Notes: generated by a model from the sequence alone, not told the origin. DNA of 64,000 bases from Hyposmocoma kahamanoa (GCF_003589595.1 NW_020653712.1:688260-752259), one strand, 5' to 3'. Numbered from the stretch's first letter, positions 30,305-41,747 are shown. Program-made: numbers and translations.

Positions 30305-30609
30305 GTGTATATACATAAACAATTTTTTTTAAATTTATTAAGGCTTTGGCAAAGCCATCAGGCTAAACATGAAGTTTATTTATGTTTCTGTAAATATGGC
30401 CGCCACAAAGAGGATAGGCAATTTGAGGCGGCGTGCTTGGATTGACTCGGGATTCCTTAAAACGGGCCGATGCGGGTATTTTAGTTCGAGAATCGTATAA
30501 TTTCGCGTTTTAGTCGTCGATTAAGGCACAATAGCACTATCATATTCCACTTTAAACTAGATTTCACAAAATAATTGAAAGTCAAAATAAAAACGACACT
30601 TTTCCCTCC

Positions 30610-31822
30610 AAAAGTTCTAGAGCGAATCCTTACTTACATAAACAATATTCAAAAAGTAATTATAACATTTGAAAATAGAACTCTTTGGCTGTAGAATACA
30701 ATTTGTTTCATCTGACTGTCACTTGTTTTTACATTGTGGCGTCAATTTAGAAATAGTTTGTCTACGTCACCATGAATTTAACCCGTGAAAATTTTCGTAG
30801 TCTGATTTCCTACGATTTTAAGTGTAATTTAACAGCTCAGCCGAGCTTCCCTCAAACAAACTGCTTTTGGCGATGAAGCACCATGCAAGACGAGTACTTA
30901 TAGCAGGTTTGCAAAATACAAACGCGGTCGTGTGAATCTCAGTGACGAATTTCATGATGGTCACCCGTCCACTGCTGTGAACAACAAAAACATCGATGCT
31001 GTACGCCGTATGACCAAAACAGACAGGCATGTGATATACCATGACATTCAGGCATCATTAGGCATACGCATGAGTCAAGTACAATCAATACTACACAAAC
31101 ATTTGGGTGTGAAAAAGCTGTACTCTCAGTGGATCCCACACAATTTGACTGAGGCTCAAAAAACGGATCGCGTCACTTGGTGCAATGCCATGCTTACCAG
31201 TTTCAACGAAGGGGCTTCAAATTTGGTGTGGGATATAGTATAAGTGACAAAACATGGATTTATAGTTACGATCCCATAATAAAGCAGCAATCGAGCGTAT
31301 GGGTCTTTCGAGATGAGCCGAAACCAACCAAAGTGGCGCGCGTGCAAAGTGCCTCTAAGCGGATGATTGCTTCTTTTTTTAATAAAACTGGATACGTGGC
31401 TACTGTTGCTTTGGAGAATCATTACCGTACATAGTGATTGGTACATGACTATTTGTTTGCCGGAAGTTATTGACAAACTTCATAAAAATAACCGTAAACG
31501 CCGTATCACCTTGCACCACGATAATGCCAGTTCTCAAACGGCCAGACAGACAAATGAATTTTTAAATGTGAACAACGTTGACTTTTAAATGAAACTTTTG
31601 AATCCCGCGTGCAGTCCTGATCTGGCACCTAATGAGTTTTATTTTTTTCCAATAATAAAGAACCAGTTACGCGGTCAACGATTTTCATCACCTGAAGAGG
31701 CTGTCGAAGAGTGGCATAAATGTTTTCAAAATTGGTTTCATTCGTATGAAAAAGTGCATTAACGCTAACGGAGAATATTTTGAGAAACAATAAATTAATT
31801 TCTTATCATTTATAGAACTTTT
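30610..31822 (+). mobile_element. mariner element, dead copy
   Basis: About 1.2 kb. AAAAGTTCTA at 30610-30619 is mirrored by TAGAACTTTT at 31813-31822, probably the inner part of the terminal inverted repeats. Outer ends and the TA duplication were not resolved. It encodes the broken transposase described separately. Confidence 0.75.
30772..31793 (+). pseudogene. mariner transposase, frameshifted
   Basis: mariner transposases cut and paste DNA at TA sites using a D,D,34D triad. Readable blocks in order: MNLTRENFRSLISYDFK (30772), DEFHDGHPSTAVNNKNID, ASLGIRMSQVQSILHKHLG and WIPHNLTEAQKTDRV. Then, in a second frame, SDKTWIYSYDP appears; the usual sequence is GDETW, so the residue after the first catalytic Asp has changed. 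Next come RDEPKPTKVAR and ASFFNKTGYVATV. LHHDNASSQTARQTNEFLN holds the second Asp, and in a third frame PACSPDLAPNEF holds the third Asp. It ends NGEYFEKQ at 31793. Several frameshifts, and an apparent deletion near 31710, make it inactive. Confidence 0.9.
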
Positions 31823-31829
31823 TCTTATT

Positions 31830-32660
31830 AATTCCGGAAACTCAGATATATACATATGTATATATGTAGTTTTCAATGATTTTTTGTAGGGCGTTGATTT
31901 TTTTTTCCTAAGTGGGCGGTAGGTCAAAAAGTGTGGGAACCCATGGGCTAGACAAATGTAGAGTTAATCTAGATATAGGATTTATTCATCTCATCTGCCC
32001 AAAAATTCCCAGAAACTTGGGGTACGAGTACGGGGTACCCCGGATTCGAACCCAATGGTGGACTATGCTGGACAGGTGGCAGGCTCAAAACCACGGGTTT
32101 TTTTTATTAAATGAACTATAAAAATTAGGGTTGCAACCACTATTTAGATTTCTGCGGTCGCAACCCATATTCATTTACTATACAATAGTAAACGAATACT
32201 CATTGCAACTCTATTATTTAAATAGGGATAAGAAATTGACATTTAGTCGGTTGCTATTTGATGAACAGTGTTGCCAGAATTTTGCGAAGTTAACTCGCCA
32301 ATTTATGTGTGTTAAGTAGCCGATATTCGCCCAAGCCACAAAATTCCTCAATTCCCCATACGTAGAACTACTCAAACCTCCAAAATGAGTTGTTTTACAA
32401 CTCCATTCCCCACAAAATCCCCAATCAAGTTTGTAATTCCCCAGACTTTTTATTAAGTAGCCTAAAATCACCTTTTCCTATTTCAATAGCCTAATTATCG
32501 CTGAGTCGCTAATCACTTTTTTAGTCGCCGCACGACCCCTCGAAGTAGCCTATACGGCGAAAAAATCACCTAATCTTGCACCACTGTTGTTGAAAATGAA
32601 CAGTGTAGTCATCAAGGTAGTTACGTAGCATACAGACAAAATAAAAACCAGTCGAAGTAA
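31830..32660. other. AT-rich stretch, no recognised gene
   Basis: Contains the self-similar CATATATGTATATATG near 31855 and otherwise only short frames. An 85-codon minus frame (32214-32471) lacks motifs. Confidence 0.4.
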
Positions 32661-32661
32661 C

Positions 32662-32760
32662 AACCTCCACCTTTTTTGAAGTCGGTTAAAAATAAAATAG
32701 GTACATTTTTGATAATAATAATAATAATAACGTTTATTGCGAAACATGTTGTTACATAAT
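32662..32760 (-). repeat. Rep-B end and retroelement (ATT)n tail fragments
   Basis: CCTTTTTTGAAGTCGGTTAA is a Rep-B terminus. Next to it, TGATAATAATAATAATAATA followed by ACGTTTATTGCGAAACATG is, in reverse, an AATAAACGTTATTATT 3' tail of the type seen at 12000. Confidence 0.6.
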
Positions 32761-33089
32761 CGTTCTTATAGTAGTTTACAGTATCAAACATGTACCCTGC
32801 AAGGGCGTAGCAATGTCAATTTTTTAAATACACATTTTGATTACCATTAATTAAAATATCATTATAATGATAATTAAATCTAAACAAAATGTTTTCTGAA
32901 AAGTCAATGAATTAATTGGAAAATGAATGTCAAATTGAAGTCTAAAGTATTTTAAAAAAAAAATTAATCGTCAAATTATTCTAGAATTATATACTTAATC
33001 ATATAATTAATCAAACTGAACTTGTATGTTAAACGAAAGAAGAAGAAATTTAAATAAGGCAATTTACAATATGGGCCCCAGAGTATCTT

Positions 33090-33225
33090 TGAGAGATAAG
33101 TTTAAGGAAATTAATATTCTTACACTAGCGTCACAGTACATTTATGAAAATGTAGTTTATGTTAAAAGGAATAGTAATGAAAATTAGTGAAAGACATAAC
33201 ATTAATAACATGAGGAATAAAAATA
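33090..33225. repeat. Repeat shared with 13644-13760
   Basis: GAGAGATAAGTTTAAGGAAA, TTCTTACACTAGCGTCACAG and AAAGACATAACATTAATAAC match the block inside the long MITE-2 copy. Confidence 0.65.
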
Positions 33226-33239
33226 AACAAGCTGTTCTT

Positions 33240-33660
33240 GATAGTCGTCTTCACAGTGACAAATTCATTTAAGGGGCAATGTATACGTTTCTATAACAAG
33301 ATTCTGGTTGATATATAAAATTTGCCTTTCACGAGGTTTAAAACTATAGTGAAACAAAAACTTTATACTAAAGATTATTAAACAACTTCTGCGTACTTGG
33401 ATGACAAAAATCCGTGATAGGAACCCGTTTAGCTCATGGAGGTAGTCTCGATCTCTGATGTTAGAAAGCAAAAAATATATATTGTAAATGTTGAATGCGT
33501 ACAAATGTTATTTACAAAGAGCAATCTCTAGAGTTTCTTGCTCATTCTTCTCAGGGGAATCTGCCTTACGAATGAGCGGTAGAGTTTAACCATTGTGACG
33601 AATTCAAGTGTAATAATGCTTACCTATGAAATAAAGATTATTTTGATTTAGATTTTTGAT
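33240..33660 (+). repeat. Retroelement tail, best copy
   Basis: Decayed coding region (CAAATTTGCC-type block and GGTTTAAAACTATAGTGAAA, CTTCTGCGTACTTGGATGAC), then AGAGTTTCTTGCTCATTCTT and GGGGAATCTGCCTTACGAAT, then GAAATAAAGATTATTTTGAT with a TTTTGATTT tail. The layout is a truncated RT C terminus plus 3' UTR. Copies: 43040-43400, and fragments at 19925, 22381 and 24290. Confidence 0.7.
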
Positions 33661-33714
33661 TTTGATAAATAGTTCAATAGTATTCATTATCTGAAGTTAG
33701 TAAGTGGTATTTTT

Positions 33715-33985
33715 AACAGACTTCATGTAAGGAGAAGGGTCTCTATTTGTCAGTTTTTGCGTGAGTTTGTCACGCCATTACTCGGACACTTGTGAACCGT
33801 TTTCCATGATTCTTTTTTCGTAGAAAGAAGGTACCGCAGTAGCGGCCCCATTCAAATTTGAAGAAAATAGTCCACGTATAAGGATGGTATATTAGGGGCT
33901 AAATCCGGCTTATTGAATTTCGCAAACTTTCCTGTAACATGTTTCATTAAAACTTGGCACGTATATGTAATTCCAATTGAAATAA
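33715..33985 (+). repeat. Rep-B, decayed
   Basis: ACTCGGACACTTGTGAACCG, GTAGAAAGAAGGTACC and CATTAAAACTTGGCACG; the right terminal repeat is not found. Confidence 0.7.
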
Positions 33986-34450
33986 AATTCAGAGAAAACG
34001 GGTAAGCAAACTTTGTTTTTTTTTTAAAGTTATAATCACTTTCGTGCCAATCTTCTTACGTGTGTCAATCAGGCCGAATAATTTAGCCGAATATTCGATC
34101 GGTAGCCGAAAATATTATTAGTCGCAACACTATTGAAAACAGATTATAATTAATTACTCATACAAAACCCTAGTTGATATGGAACAAAACACAAACAAAA
34201 TTAATGTATTGGCACAAACAATTAACATTTAAATAGCAGAAATAATTACTAATTATATCAAATGATAAACAAGTCCTGCACAAATTATGAGGTCATCTAT
34301 TTTGTTTACCAAACCTTGGCGTCTTGCTTAATATACAGAAAGCAATTAATACAATTTTATTGCTATGAATGCTAAAAATCACGCAATGGTAAAAGACTAA
34401 GAGCGCTTGCACACTACGCCCGACTCGTACCAGGGGTGCTACTCTCAGGG

Positions 34451-34610
34451 CCGTATTCCAGAACTCTACTCAATGCTCAAGTCAGGATCTGAGTATGAAT
34501 TCAAGCACTGGAAATACGACTCTAATGGCAGGGACTTGAGTATGATTTAGAGTGCTTTAAACCATACTCAAATCCTGACTTGAGTATTGAGTAGAGTTCT
34601 AGAATACGAC
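34451..34610. repeat. MITE-5, second copy
   Basis: CCGTATTCCAGAACTCTACTC to GTAGAGTTCTAGAATACGAC. It has better-preserved arms than 7544-7695, with the inner CTTTAAACCATACTCAAATC still pairing with the left arm. Confidence 0.75.
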
Positions 34611-34869
34611 CGTCATTCTCCGCCCGACATCCGTCCGAAACAACTACTGCCAAGTAAATAATACTCGACCTAATTAAAAAACAATATCAAGTGTGAAGCT
34701 TCACTCGGATCATGCGTCTTTTTAATTTCGTCGAGTATTACTTATTTGACAGTAATTATTACGGGGAACGAGAGTACAGGGTCAGCTCCGAATCCGAGAA
34801 ATGGCAGTCCGAAATGTCACAGGGATCATTTTATCTCTAGGTGTACACCGTATCACACAAACGATATTC

Positions 34870-35400
34870 GTATTTTAGGGGTCGATTTAGAACCTTACGA
34901 TAACTCAGTTGTCGACCGATTCGATTAGATATCGTACGATTTCTTTTCATTTCTATTCGAAACCGAACCGAAATGACGTCACACCCGTACGATTACTCGA
35001 ACTTCTCGACCGGCAAAGGTTACAAACGTTATTCAGAACACAATTATCGAATGAAAATAACCAAACATAGTATTGTTTACAAAGCAAGAATGTAATATGG
35101 AAATATCTTATTATTTTGAATAAAGTCTGGATTTTGTTCAATTTTATTAATGTATTTTAATGCAAGACTAATGCTATCCGATATTTTCGGCCTTTAAAGT
35201 CTTAAAAATGTATATTAAAGGATGTTAATTTTTCTTATAATCTATTTCACCGGCTAACTTCGTAAACGCTGTTGAATAACGATATCGTATCCTAGTCCGA
35301 ATCGAACATTTAACTCGAATGTTCTGAATAGCTCGGAAAGCGCCCTTCGATTCGAGAGCGATATCTATCGATATCGAATGATTCGGTTAAAATATCGAAG
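34870..35400. repeat. Uninterrupted copy of the repeat split at 205-1115
   Basis: The two parts are joined at TTCAATTTTATTAATGTA, the empty form of the SINE-1 insertion site. It contains TATCGATATCGAATGATTCG. It ends where Rep-A-like sequence begins after 35400. Confidence 0.75.
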
Positions 35401-35502
35401 AGTTCTGAATCGGGGCCCTGGTGAACTTCCGAGGTGGGTCCGAGATTTCTACATGAAAATGTCTTTATTAACTTTCAGAAAAGAAACTTATACTTGTATA
35501 TG

Positions 35503-35615
35503 CCTATGGACGCTGTGGAAGTGCCCCTCTGATAGGATCAAATTGCGATTTGAAGCTCTGAGTGGCACTGCAACTGTTATGGACAGGCGTGTGTAGAGAC
35601 ACGACCTGTTCGTCC
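35503..35615 (+). repeat. Rep-A right half
   Basis: GAAGTGCCCCTCTGATAGG to CACGACCTGTTCGTCC. Confidence 0.75.
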
Positions 35616-35639
35616 AATATTTAATATCTTTATATTTAT

Positions 35640-35835
35640 GTAGCAGTAGAGCTCCTATTGAAAGAATTCGTCCAGTGAAGTACTGCCACTTAATCTGAGC
35701 ATTACTGCGTTTTGATTTTGAAGGGTGCTGGTGAAATTACAGGCACATGGGACTTATCAACTTACGTCTCAAGGTGACGGGACCGGTGGCAGTAGTCATC
35801 AAATCTTTGTAATTTAAAGCTCTGAGTCTGAACAG
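35640..35835 (+). repeat. Rep-A left two thirds
   Basis: TAGCAGTAGAGCTCCTATTG to TTTAAAGCTCTGAGTCTG, with the GCCGCCAAGCAGTAATG block deleted (TTAATCTGAGCATTACTG). Confidence 0.8.
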
Positions 35836-36124
35836 GTTTGGTATCATAATATCATAAAAAAAAATAGAGGTGTATTATCAAAACAACAAATTAACAGGAA
35901 AAATAAAAAGTGTAAAAGCGCTAATAACTCTGCATGTCACGGATTTATTTCTAAAAAAACTTGTGAGGAAAAAGATTGGGAAAAAAATAAACCTGTGTTT
36001 TTATGTCGCAAATTAATTTTAAATTTTACTAGTGCGTAGTTTATATTCATGTTTCCCTGGGAAAAATATTTGAGTTACTTTAAAATATATTATCTTATTT
36101 GTTGGGTGAAAAAATTATAAAGTT

Positions 36125-36210
36125 GTTATATGTTATTAATACAAACACTTAGAAAAAATTCCTTCGATCCGGCCGGATATTGAATATCAATTCAATACAA
36201 ATTTAAAAAC
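36125..36210 (-). repeat. SINE-1 tail fragment
   Basis: ATTAATACAAACACTTAG, then AAATTCCTTCGATCCGGCCG and TTGAATATCAATTCAATAC. A 38-bp relative lies at 38788-38825 (TTACTCCACTAGATTGTTAC). Confidence 0.65.
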
Positions 36211-36214
36211 TATA

Positions 36215-37060
36215 ATGTTTACATAATAGATAAAAGAACATTACGTAAGGATAACAAAATAAAGTAAGTTTGTTATTAAATAGTTAACGCTGAAAGTTGA
36301 ATCCTTTGGCATTTATCACCGAGGGTTTACTTGTTCTCCAAGATCGAGAAGTTTCACACATCTTATCGTCACATCCAGAGATGGGCAAGCATCCGGGTTT
36401 TAACCCGGCGCTTTTAAACGCTGTTTAAATCAGATTAAACCCGTTAAAACTAAATATTTGTTGTAATTAGAGTGTATCTCAATTTTTTTTATAATAATAA
36501 CGTACACACTCAACGTAGCCCCGTACTAGGGAAACCTTTATTTATTTTATTAATGTTATGTGCTCACTCTATCCAATCCAGTCACTGACACTCTTTCTCA
36601 GTAGTCATTCTATTTAATACGAAGAATTTTCACATTGATTGAAGACCCCAAAAAAAACAAAAACCTGACGATGATAATAATGTCCATTGTTTTCATTTTC
36701 ACAAAAACTAACCTTAGTATCTTACTCGAGTTTGTTTCAAAGGCCTTGAAATTAGTTTAATTTAATAACATATACAGTGCAACTACCTCCTTAACGAAAT
36801 TTTAATCATCGATCATGGCATTCCAAATTAATTAATCAATTAATCCATGTATTGTCATTAGTTTCGCGCCGAGTCGTAAATTGACGATTGTGCGAATGTC
36901 AATGTCGAGATAAAACCACTCGAATTTCGAGCCCGTGTGACGTCATATTTTATACGTGGACATCGTAAAGATATATTTCTACGTGTACGTACAATATAAT
37001 GCAATACAAAATGCTTTATTTCTCTCAGAAATGTCTTCAAGTAGTTATATTTCATGTTTA
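36215..37060. other. AT-rich stretch with a SINE-2 remnant and a CRE-like palindrome
   Basis: 36489-36540 is a minus-strand SINE-2 end (AACGTACACACTCAACGTAG, CTAGGGAAACC). Bases 36850-36960 include GTGTGACGTCATATT; the same CCxTGTGACGTCAT core appears near 58972. CGGGTTTTAACCCGG near 36389 is a short palindrome next to GAGATGGGCAAG, which resembles a hAT-type end, but no partner end was found. Confidence 0.4.
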
Positions 37061-37061
37061 A

Positions 37062-37308
37062 TAACAAGTCCTGTCCGTAACAGTTGCAGTGCCACTCAGA
37101 GCTATAAAACGCAAACATCTAAGGGGCACTGCCACAGCGCCCGTCACCCTGAGACATAAGTTGACAAGTCCCATGTGCCTGTAATTTCACCAGCACCCTT
37201 ACCCTACCGGAACACAGTAATGGTAATATTACTGCTTGGCGGCAGGGTGGCATTACTTCCCTGGATGCGCTCTTTCACAAGGAGTTCTACTGCTACAATT
37301 CTACTACT
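37062..37308 (-). repeat. Rep-A, nearly complete
   Basis: ACAAGTCCTGTCCGTAACAG to GCTCTTTCACAAGGAGTTCT and TACTGCTACA. The GTGACGGGACGAA end is lost. Confidence 0.85.
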
Positions 37309-37329
37309 ACTAGGTAGATTTTTATTTTT

Positions 37330-37675
37330 AACCGACTTAAAAAAAGGAGCTTTTGTGTGTATGTTACGCGCTTATTCCGACATATTTTGTGAACCGATTT
37401 TGATGATTCTTTCTCGGAAAGAGGGTGCCTTAATATTGGTCCCGTTTACATTTGAAGAAAATAATTCACTTCTAAGGGCGTCAAACTAGGGGATGCATCT
37501 GATTTTGCGCACTTTCCGGTAATCGATCGGCATTATTTAGGAGCGCATGCTCCATCGTCACTTTCCATCAGGTGAGATGGAGGTCAAATGCGTACTTATA
37601 TTTTATTAAAAAAAAATTCAATAAAACTTGGCAAATAGATATAAATCTTAGAACTTTTAAGGTCGGTTTTTTTAA
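37330..37675 (+). repeat. Rep-B carrying a retroelement-tail fragment
   Basis: Rep-B from AACCGACTTAAAAAAAGGAG to TTTTAAGGTCGGTTTTTT. Between about 37527 and 37610 it is interrupted by CATTATTTAGGAGCGCATGC and CATCAGGTGAGATGGAGGTC, the end block of the retroelements at 20976, 42510 and 60360. Confidence 0.75.
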
Positions 37676-37705
37676 TAAAAATGTTATAATTTTATATTTT
37701 TATTA

Positions 37706-37872
37706 TACCAAGTGACGGAACGAACAAACTGCGCGCCTGCTGGTAAACGACACGCCTGTCCATAACAGTTACAGTGCCATTCAGAGCTTTAAATCGCAAA
37801 GATCTGAGGGGCACTGTCACCCTGTGACATAAGTTACAAGTCCCACGTGCCTGTAATTTCACCAGCTAGCAT
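37706..37872 (-). repeat. Rep-A right half
   Basis: ATACCAAGTGACGGAACGAAC to CTGTAATTTCACCAGC. CACTGTCACCCTGTGAC shows a small deletion. Confidence 0.8.
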
Positions 37873-37879
37873 ATTGAAA

Positions 37880-39900
37880 ATATGAAATCAAGAATTAAGA
37901 AACTTTTAGGACAACGAATTTTTGACTTTAGACAATGCTTTAGACGATTTATTTTTAGAATCTATGGAAATTGGTTTTATTTATTTATTGAGCATTGGCT
38001 AAAGCCATATGCTTAAAAAAGTAACAAATAATTAAGAAACTTAAAACATAATGTACTTAAACTAAAATTAAATTAAATCGTATAAAAACTGCATAAGCCC
38101 GCCATTTTCTTTTTCGTTTTTAAGGAAGTTGGTCGCAAAGGCGTTTTTTTCTATCGTTTTACGAGCTATGTAGCGCTATATAGAGCGATCCTCACGCTGC
38201 CCAAGGCCTTATCAACCTCGTTATAAGAAAACAAAGATATCAGCTGCGCAATATTATAATAGAAATAAAATAAAAAAATAATGAATCTGTATGTATTTAG
38301 TATACGTGAAAGTTATAAATATGTAGTGTTTAATAAACCTTAATAATCAAGGAGATTAATTTAAAAACTTATTATTATCGATTTTCATTTCAGTTTTCAC
38401 ACATTTATTAGGCAATGGTTCCATACAGCCTCTTCATACATTAGTTTTTTTTCTAATTTTGATTTATTGCCTTTAAAATTCACACATGAAACCAAACACT
38501 GGTTGTAACTAAAAAATAATACAATTTAGAAAACACGATGTGAATGTTCAGAAGATTATTGAATGAAACCAGTAAATATATATATATTCTCATTTATAAA
38601 CGGATAATTAAATATTTTGTATAAATGAATACAATCGCATTATTCGCAATAAAATCGAGTCAGTATTCTTTTTTAATTTTCAAAATGATTTTTTTTTATA
38701 TTTCAATTTGATTTTTTTTATAATATCGAATTTATTTAACGTCACGATGTCTTACTGCCATCATATTCAATTAGTTTTTGTGAAATTACTCCACTAGATT
38801 GTTACAATAATTGATATAATAATTTGGTTTTTAGCAAATTTTTGTGACAAATCTATTTCTTCACTCAAAATGTGTTTTCCCATTTCCACAATTTTAAATT
38901 ACGATAGCATTGGTTTCATGTGTAAAATATAGTCAGCCTATTCTAATCTCTGATAGTAAAGTCGTTGTATTTTAATCTGTTTCGTTTATTAGTTGAGGTA
39001 ATTTATAGTACAATTTTTATTGACATAACAATCCGACTTAATTCCTACACGTGGATTTCTACACAGAAGGCCAGCGTTATACCGGCTAAAGTACCTTAGT
39101 AAATAATAAAACAATAGCGTGGAGCAACAATATACACTTTTTAATTATTTAAATTGAATTCCATTTCGACACAGGCCAAGGAATGGCCGTGTTCCATTTT
39201 AACGACTGATATCTTTTTGAATTATTATTCTTTTTAAAAGGTCAGTTTCTTAGTTATTTTTTAAAGCAAATTCAATACATTTTTTTGTGGACACAATTTC
39301 ATTACTTAAAATCGGTGAAGGAAAACATCGCACCGGAAGTCATGCTCATCGTAAATGATACACGTAACTTTTAAAAGGCCGCATTGTAGTTGTGATGGAC
39401 TTTGATCAAACATTTATCAGAATAATCTTAAGCTCTGCAATATATCGTCTGGTTAAAAGTAAACACACATAAGTAATATTTTTTTTTTACAAATAATTAC
39501 GTAGCTGTACTGGTAAAACGTTAATATTATTTTGTAGCTTTTTTATTAATAATAGTTTATAGCTTTTTATTATTGAGTTTTACCTATAGAAAGACGGTGA
39601 TTTTCTTGACATAGCTATAAAATTTTGAGGCTTTTTTTTTTAGAAAAGCGTTACTTATGTGTTTTACCTACAAGTAGACGATAACCATATTAAAATCGAT
39701 ACCTACTGTTACAAAACGAAAAAGTTTGTAAAATGGCCATTAAAGTTTCTGAAATTAAGTTTAAATTTGAAAAATCGAGTGTTTCATTTAGTGACTACAT
39801 TGTTGTTAAATTGCGTTTATGGTGGAAAAAAGTGGCAGATTAACTGGAATAATGTAACCCTGTTATCTAATTGATTTAATTAAAAATAACATCTTCAACT
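37880..39900. other. 2 kb of AT-rich DNA without recognised repeats or genes
   Basis: No family seen elsewhere in the window recurs here, except a SINE-1 scrap at 38788 and ATTAAAGTTTCTGAAATTAA at 39734, which recurs at 50243. It is the longest quiet stretch. If the minus-strand segment at 39904-40207 is a first exon, this would be the start of its intron. Confidence 0.45.
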
Positions 39901-39903
39901 TAC

Positions 39904-40207
39904 CTTTGGAAAAATTGCTAATGATCTGAATGTGCGAAATCCAATCTCATTTTTAATTCATAAGCACAAAGTCACACACTGTAATGCAAAAAAAAAACAA
40001 GAATTCGCAACATCTTTCACCGGCCGGCAAACCACTTTTTAAAAACGTAAATGAAAAAAAAGAATTCGACTTTGAAAAATATAAAAGACCACCACAGATA
40101 AGAAATTTATAGTTCAGAAAGTAAAGTAGCAATTTGAAAATTGTCTCGTGTAAAAGTTGGTAGAACGTTCGTAGTTGTTGGCGCGAAGTTTTTTTGGCGC
40201 GAACTGA
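39904..40207 (-). other. Possible 5' untranslated exon ending at a strong donor
   Basis: Minus strand. TTTCCAAAG|GTAAGTTG at 39904/39903 is close to the donor consensus. Upstream, an initiator-like TCAGT (near 40202-40207) overlaps E2F-like sites. No long convincing frame runs through it; the 125-codon minus frame (39953-40330) looks accidental. An internal acceptor-like TTTGCATTACAG near 39987 could instead define an 83-bp exon. All three frames of the full segment are blocked before the donor, except a short one reading EIGFRTFRSLAIFPK. Both readings are inferences. Confidence 0.35.
40178..40207. promoter_or_regulatory. Two E2F-like sites beside an initiator-like motif
   Basis: TTGGCGCGAA (40178-40187) and TTTGGCGCGAA (40193-40203), same orientation, 16 bases apart. 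The second fits the E2F consensus TTTSSCGC; the first begins GTTGGCGCG, so its third T is a G. TCAGTT, matching the arthropod initiator, immediately adjoins on the minus strand. No other paired copy of this motif was noticed in the window. Confidence 0.45.
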
Positions 40208-40605
40208 TGTACCCACACGTCTTAATGACAGAGAGATTCGGCCGGCACTGAATCGTACGAGAAAGAAAAGCGACCGGTATGCTAACGTATGATGACACAT
40301 GCTATTTAAAACAGTATGTGGAGTTTGCATGTCATATTAGTTTTACGTTGATTATTATATTATTGACTTTGACATTATTATTTTACAGTCAATACAAAAA
40401 TTACTTTACGTGTCGAGAATGAATATTATCTTCTGCCTTTAGAAAAAGATGCCTTTTAAAAAAAAGACCTGTTAAAAGGGATTTTAAATCAAAGTTAGTA
40501 GCAAAAATACAAATAAGAACACTGTTTAGACTTTTTTTAATAATTGTATGGACGAAGATACAGATTATAAATTTGCAATAGAAAACATTACACTTCACAT
40601 TTCTG

Positions 40606-40692
40606 CGACTTAAAGCTATAAACGGCACTGCAACTGTTATGGACAGGCATGTCGTTTACCATCAGACACACGACTTGTTCGTCATTCACTAA
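40606..40692 (+). repeat. Rep-A right-end fragment
   Basis: CTTAAAGCTATAAACGGCAC to GACTTGTTCGTCATTCACT. Confidence 0.75.
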
Positions 40693-41030
40693 GTACAAAA
40701 AAGACTACCACAGCTTAAGTTGAAATGCATGAACCGAAAAAAATGTTGTTTTGAAAAATATCATATTTCATTTTAAATATAAAATACTGTCGTAACTCAA
40801 AATTGCGGAATTTAGAAAACACACTTTAAGAATTAAAAAAAAATGCTGAATGTATCTTATTGCGAATAATGTGATTATTTTTATTTCCATATAATACTTA
40901 ATTATCGATTTATATAAAAAAAAAGAATAAATATGTATATTGGTTTAATTCTATTTTTTTTTTTAATTTTTAAGTCATGTCCCACAATTTTAAATTACGA
41001 CAGTATTGGTATCGTGTTTTTTTTTTATAA

Positions 41031-41108
41031 TATCAAGTGACGGTACGAACAAGTCGTGGTAAGCTACACGCCTGTATATAATATTTGCAGTGTCACTCAA
41101 CGACTAGT
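41031..41108 (-). repeat. Rep-A right-end fragment
   Basis: ATATCAAGTGACGGTACGAAC to TTGCAGTGTCACTCAACG. Confidence 0.75.
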
Positions 41109-41267
41109 TCGTCCTATTACTTAAAAATCATTCTAAAAAAACATAAACTAAAAAAACCCACTGTAGGTAACTGCTGCACACTGTCGAGGAGATCTCATCT
41201 GTCTGCCATTTCTATCATCAGATCCGCTCTAGGTTACGGTAACATTTTATTTTTATTTGAATCATAT

Positions 41268-41509
41268 CTATGTGCCAAGTTTTGTTGAAATTGGTTAATG
41301 GAAAGTGGGTGAAATTCAATTAACCGTATTTATCTCTTAATTTACCACCCTTAGAAGTGGAATATTGTCTTCAAATTTTAACGAGACTACTACAGTCGTA
41401 CCCCCTTTCGAACAAAAAAAGAATCATCGAAATCGGTTCTCAAATTTCGGAGTAATTGCATAACATATACATCCAAAAAAAAAAACAGTCAAATTGAGTG
41501 TTTTTAACA
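41268..41509 (-). repeat. Rep-B, cut by a MITE-1 insertion
   Basis: TGCCAAGTTTTGTTGAAATTGG, ACCACCCTTAGAAGTGGAAT and AATCATCGAAATCGG, ending in CAGTCAAATTGAG just before the MITE-1 target site. Confidence 0.8.
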
Positions 41510-41517
41510 TTGACTTA

Positions 41518-41735
41518 CAAATAAATGGACGACGGGTCTAATACAAAAACCACGAAAAAAATGTCCCAAGTCAACCTATTCGAAATTTAAATTGTAATGT
41601 CATCGCAGTATGGCGCTGTCAGTAGAACAAATGAAGACTAAAGCGGAGTTTGGCGCTCTGTATACGATTTTAGCGCCTTACAAGTGCGGACACTTTTTAG
41701 CGCGGACCCGACGTCCATATAATTGTAAGTCAATG
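41518..41735 (+). mobile_element. MITE-1, short form, with 7-of-8 target duplication
   Basis: 218 bp, same ends as 30077-30304. GTTTTTAA (41510-41517) and GTTGTTAA (41736-41743) differ at one base. Confidence 0.88.
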
Positions 41736-41747
41736 GTTGTTAATCAG

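Noticed and set aside
31852..31870. A regulatory palindrome at CATATATGTATATATG
   Set aside because: Short alternating AT sequence, expected by chance in this composition.
36375..36420. A hAT element end (GAGATGGGCAAG)
   Set aside because: Only one end-like word was found; no inverted partner or 8-bp duplication could be located.
39953..40330. A 125-residue minus-strand protein
   Set aside because: It is Phe/Leu-rich from T-runs, has no motif and crosses the presumed transcription start; more likely untranslated or intergenic.
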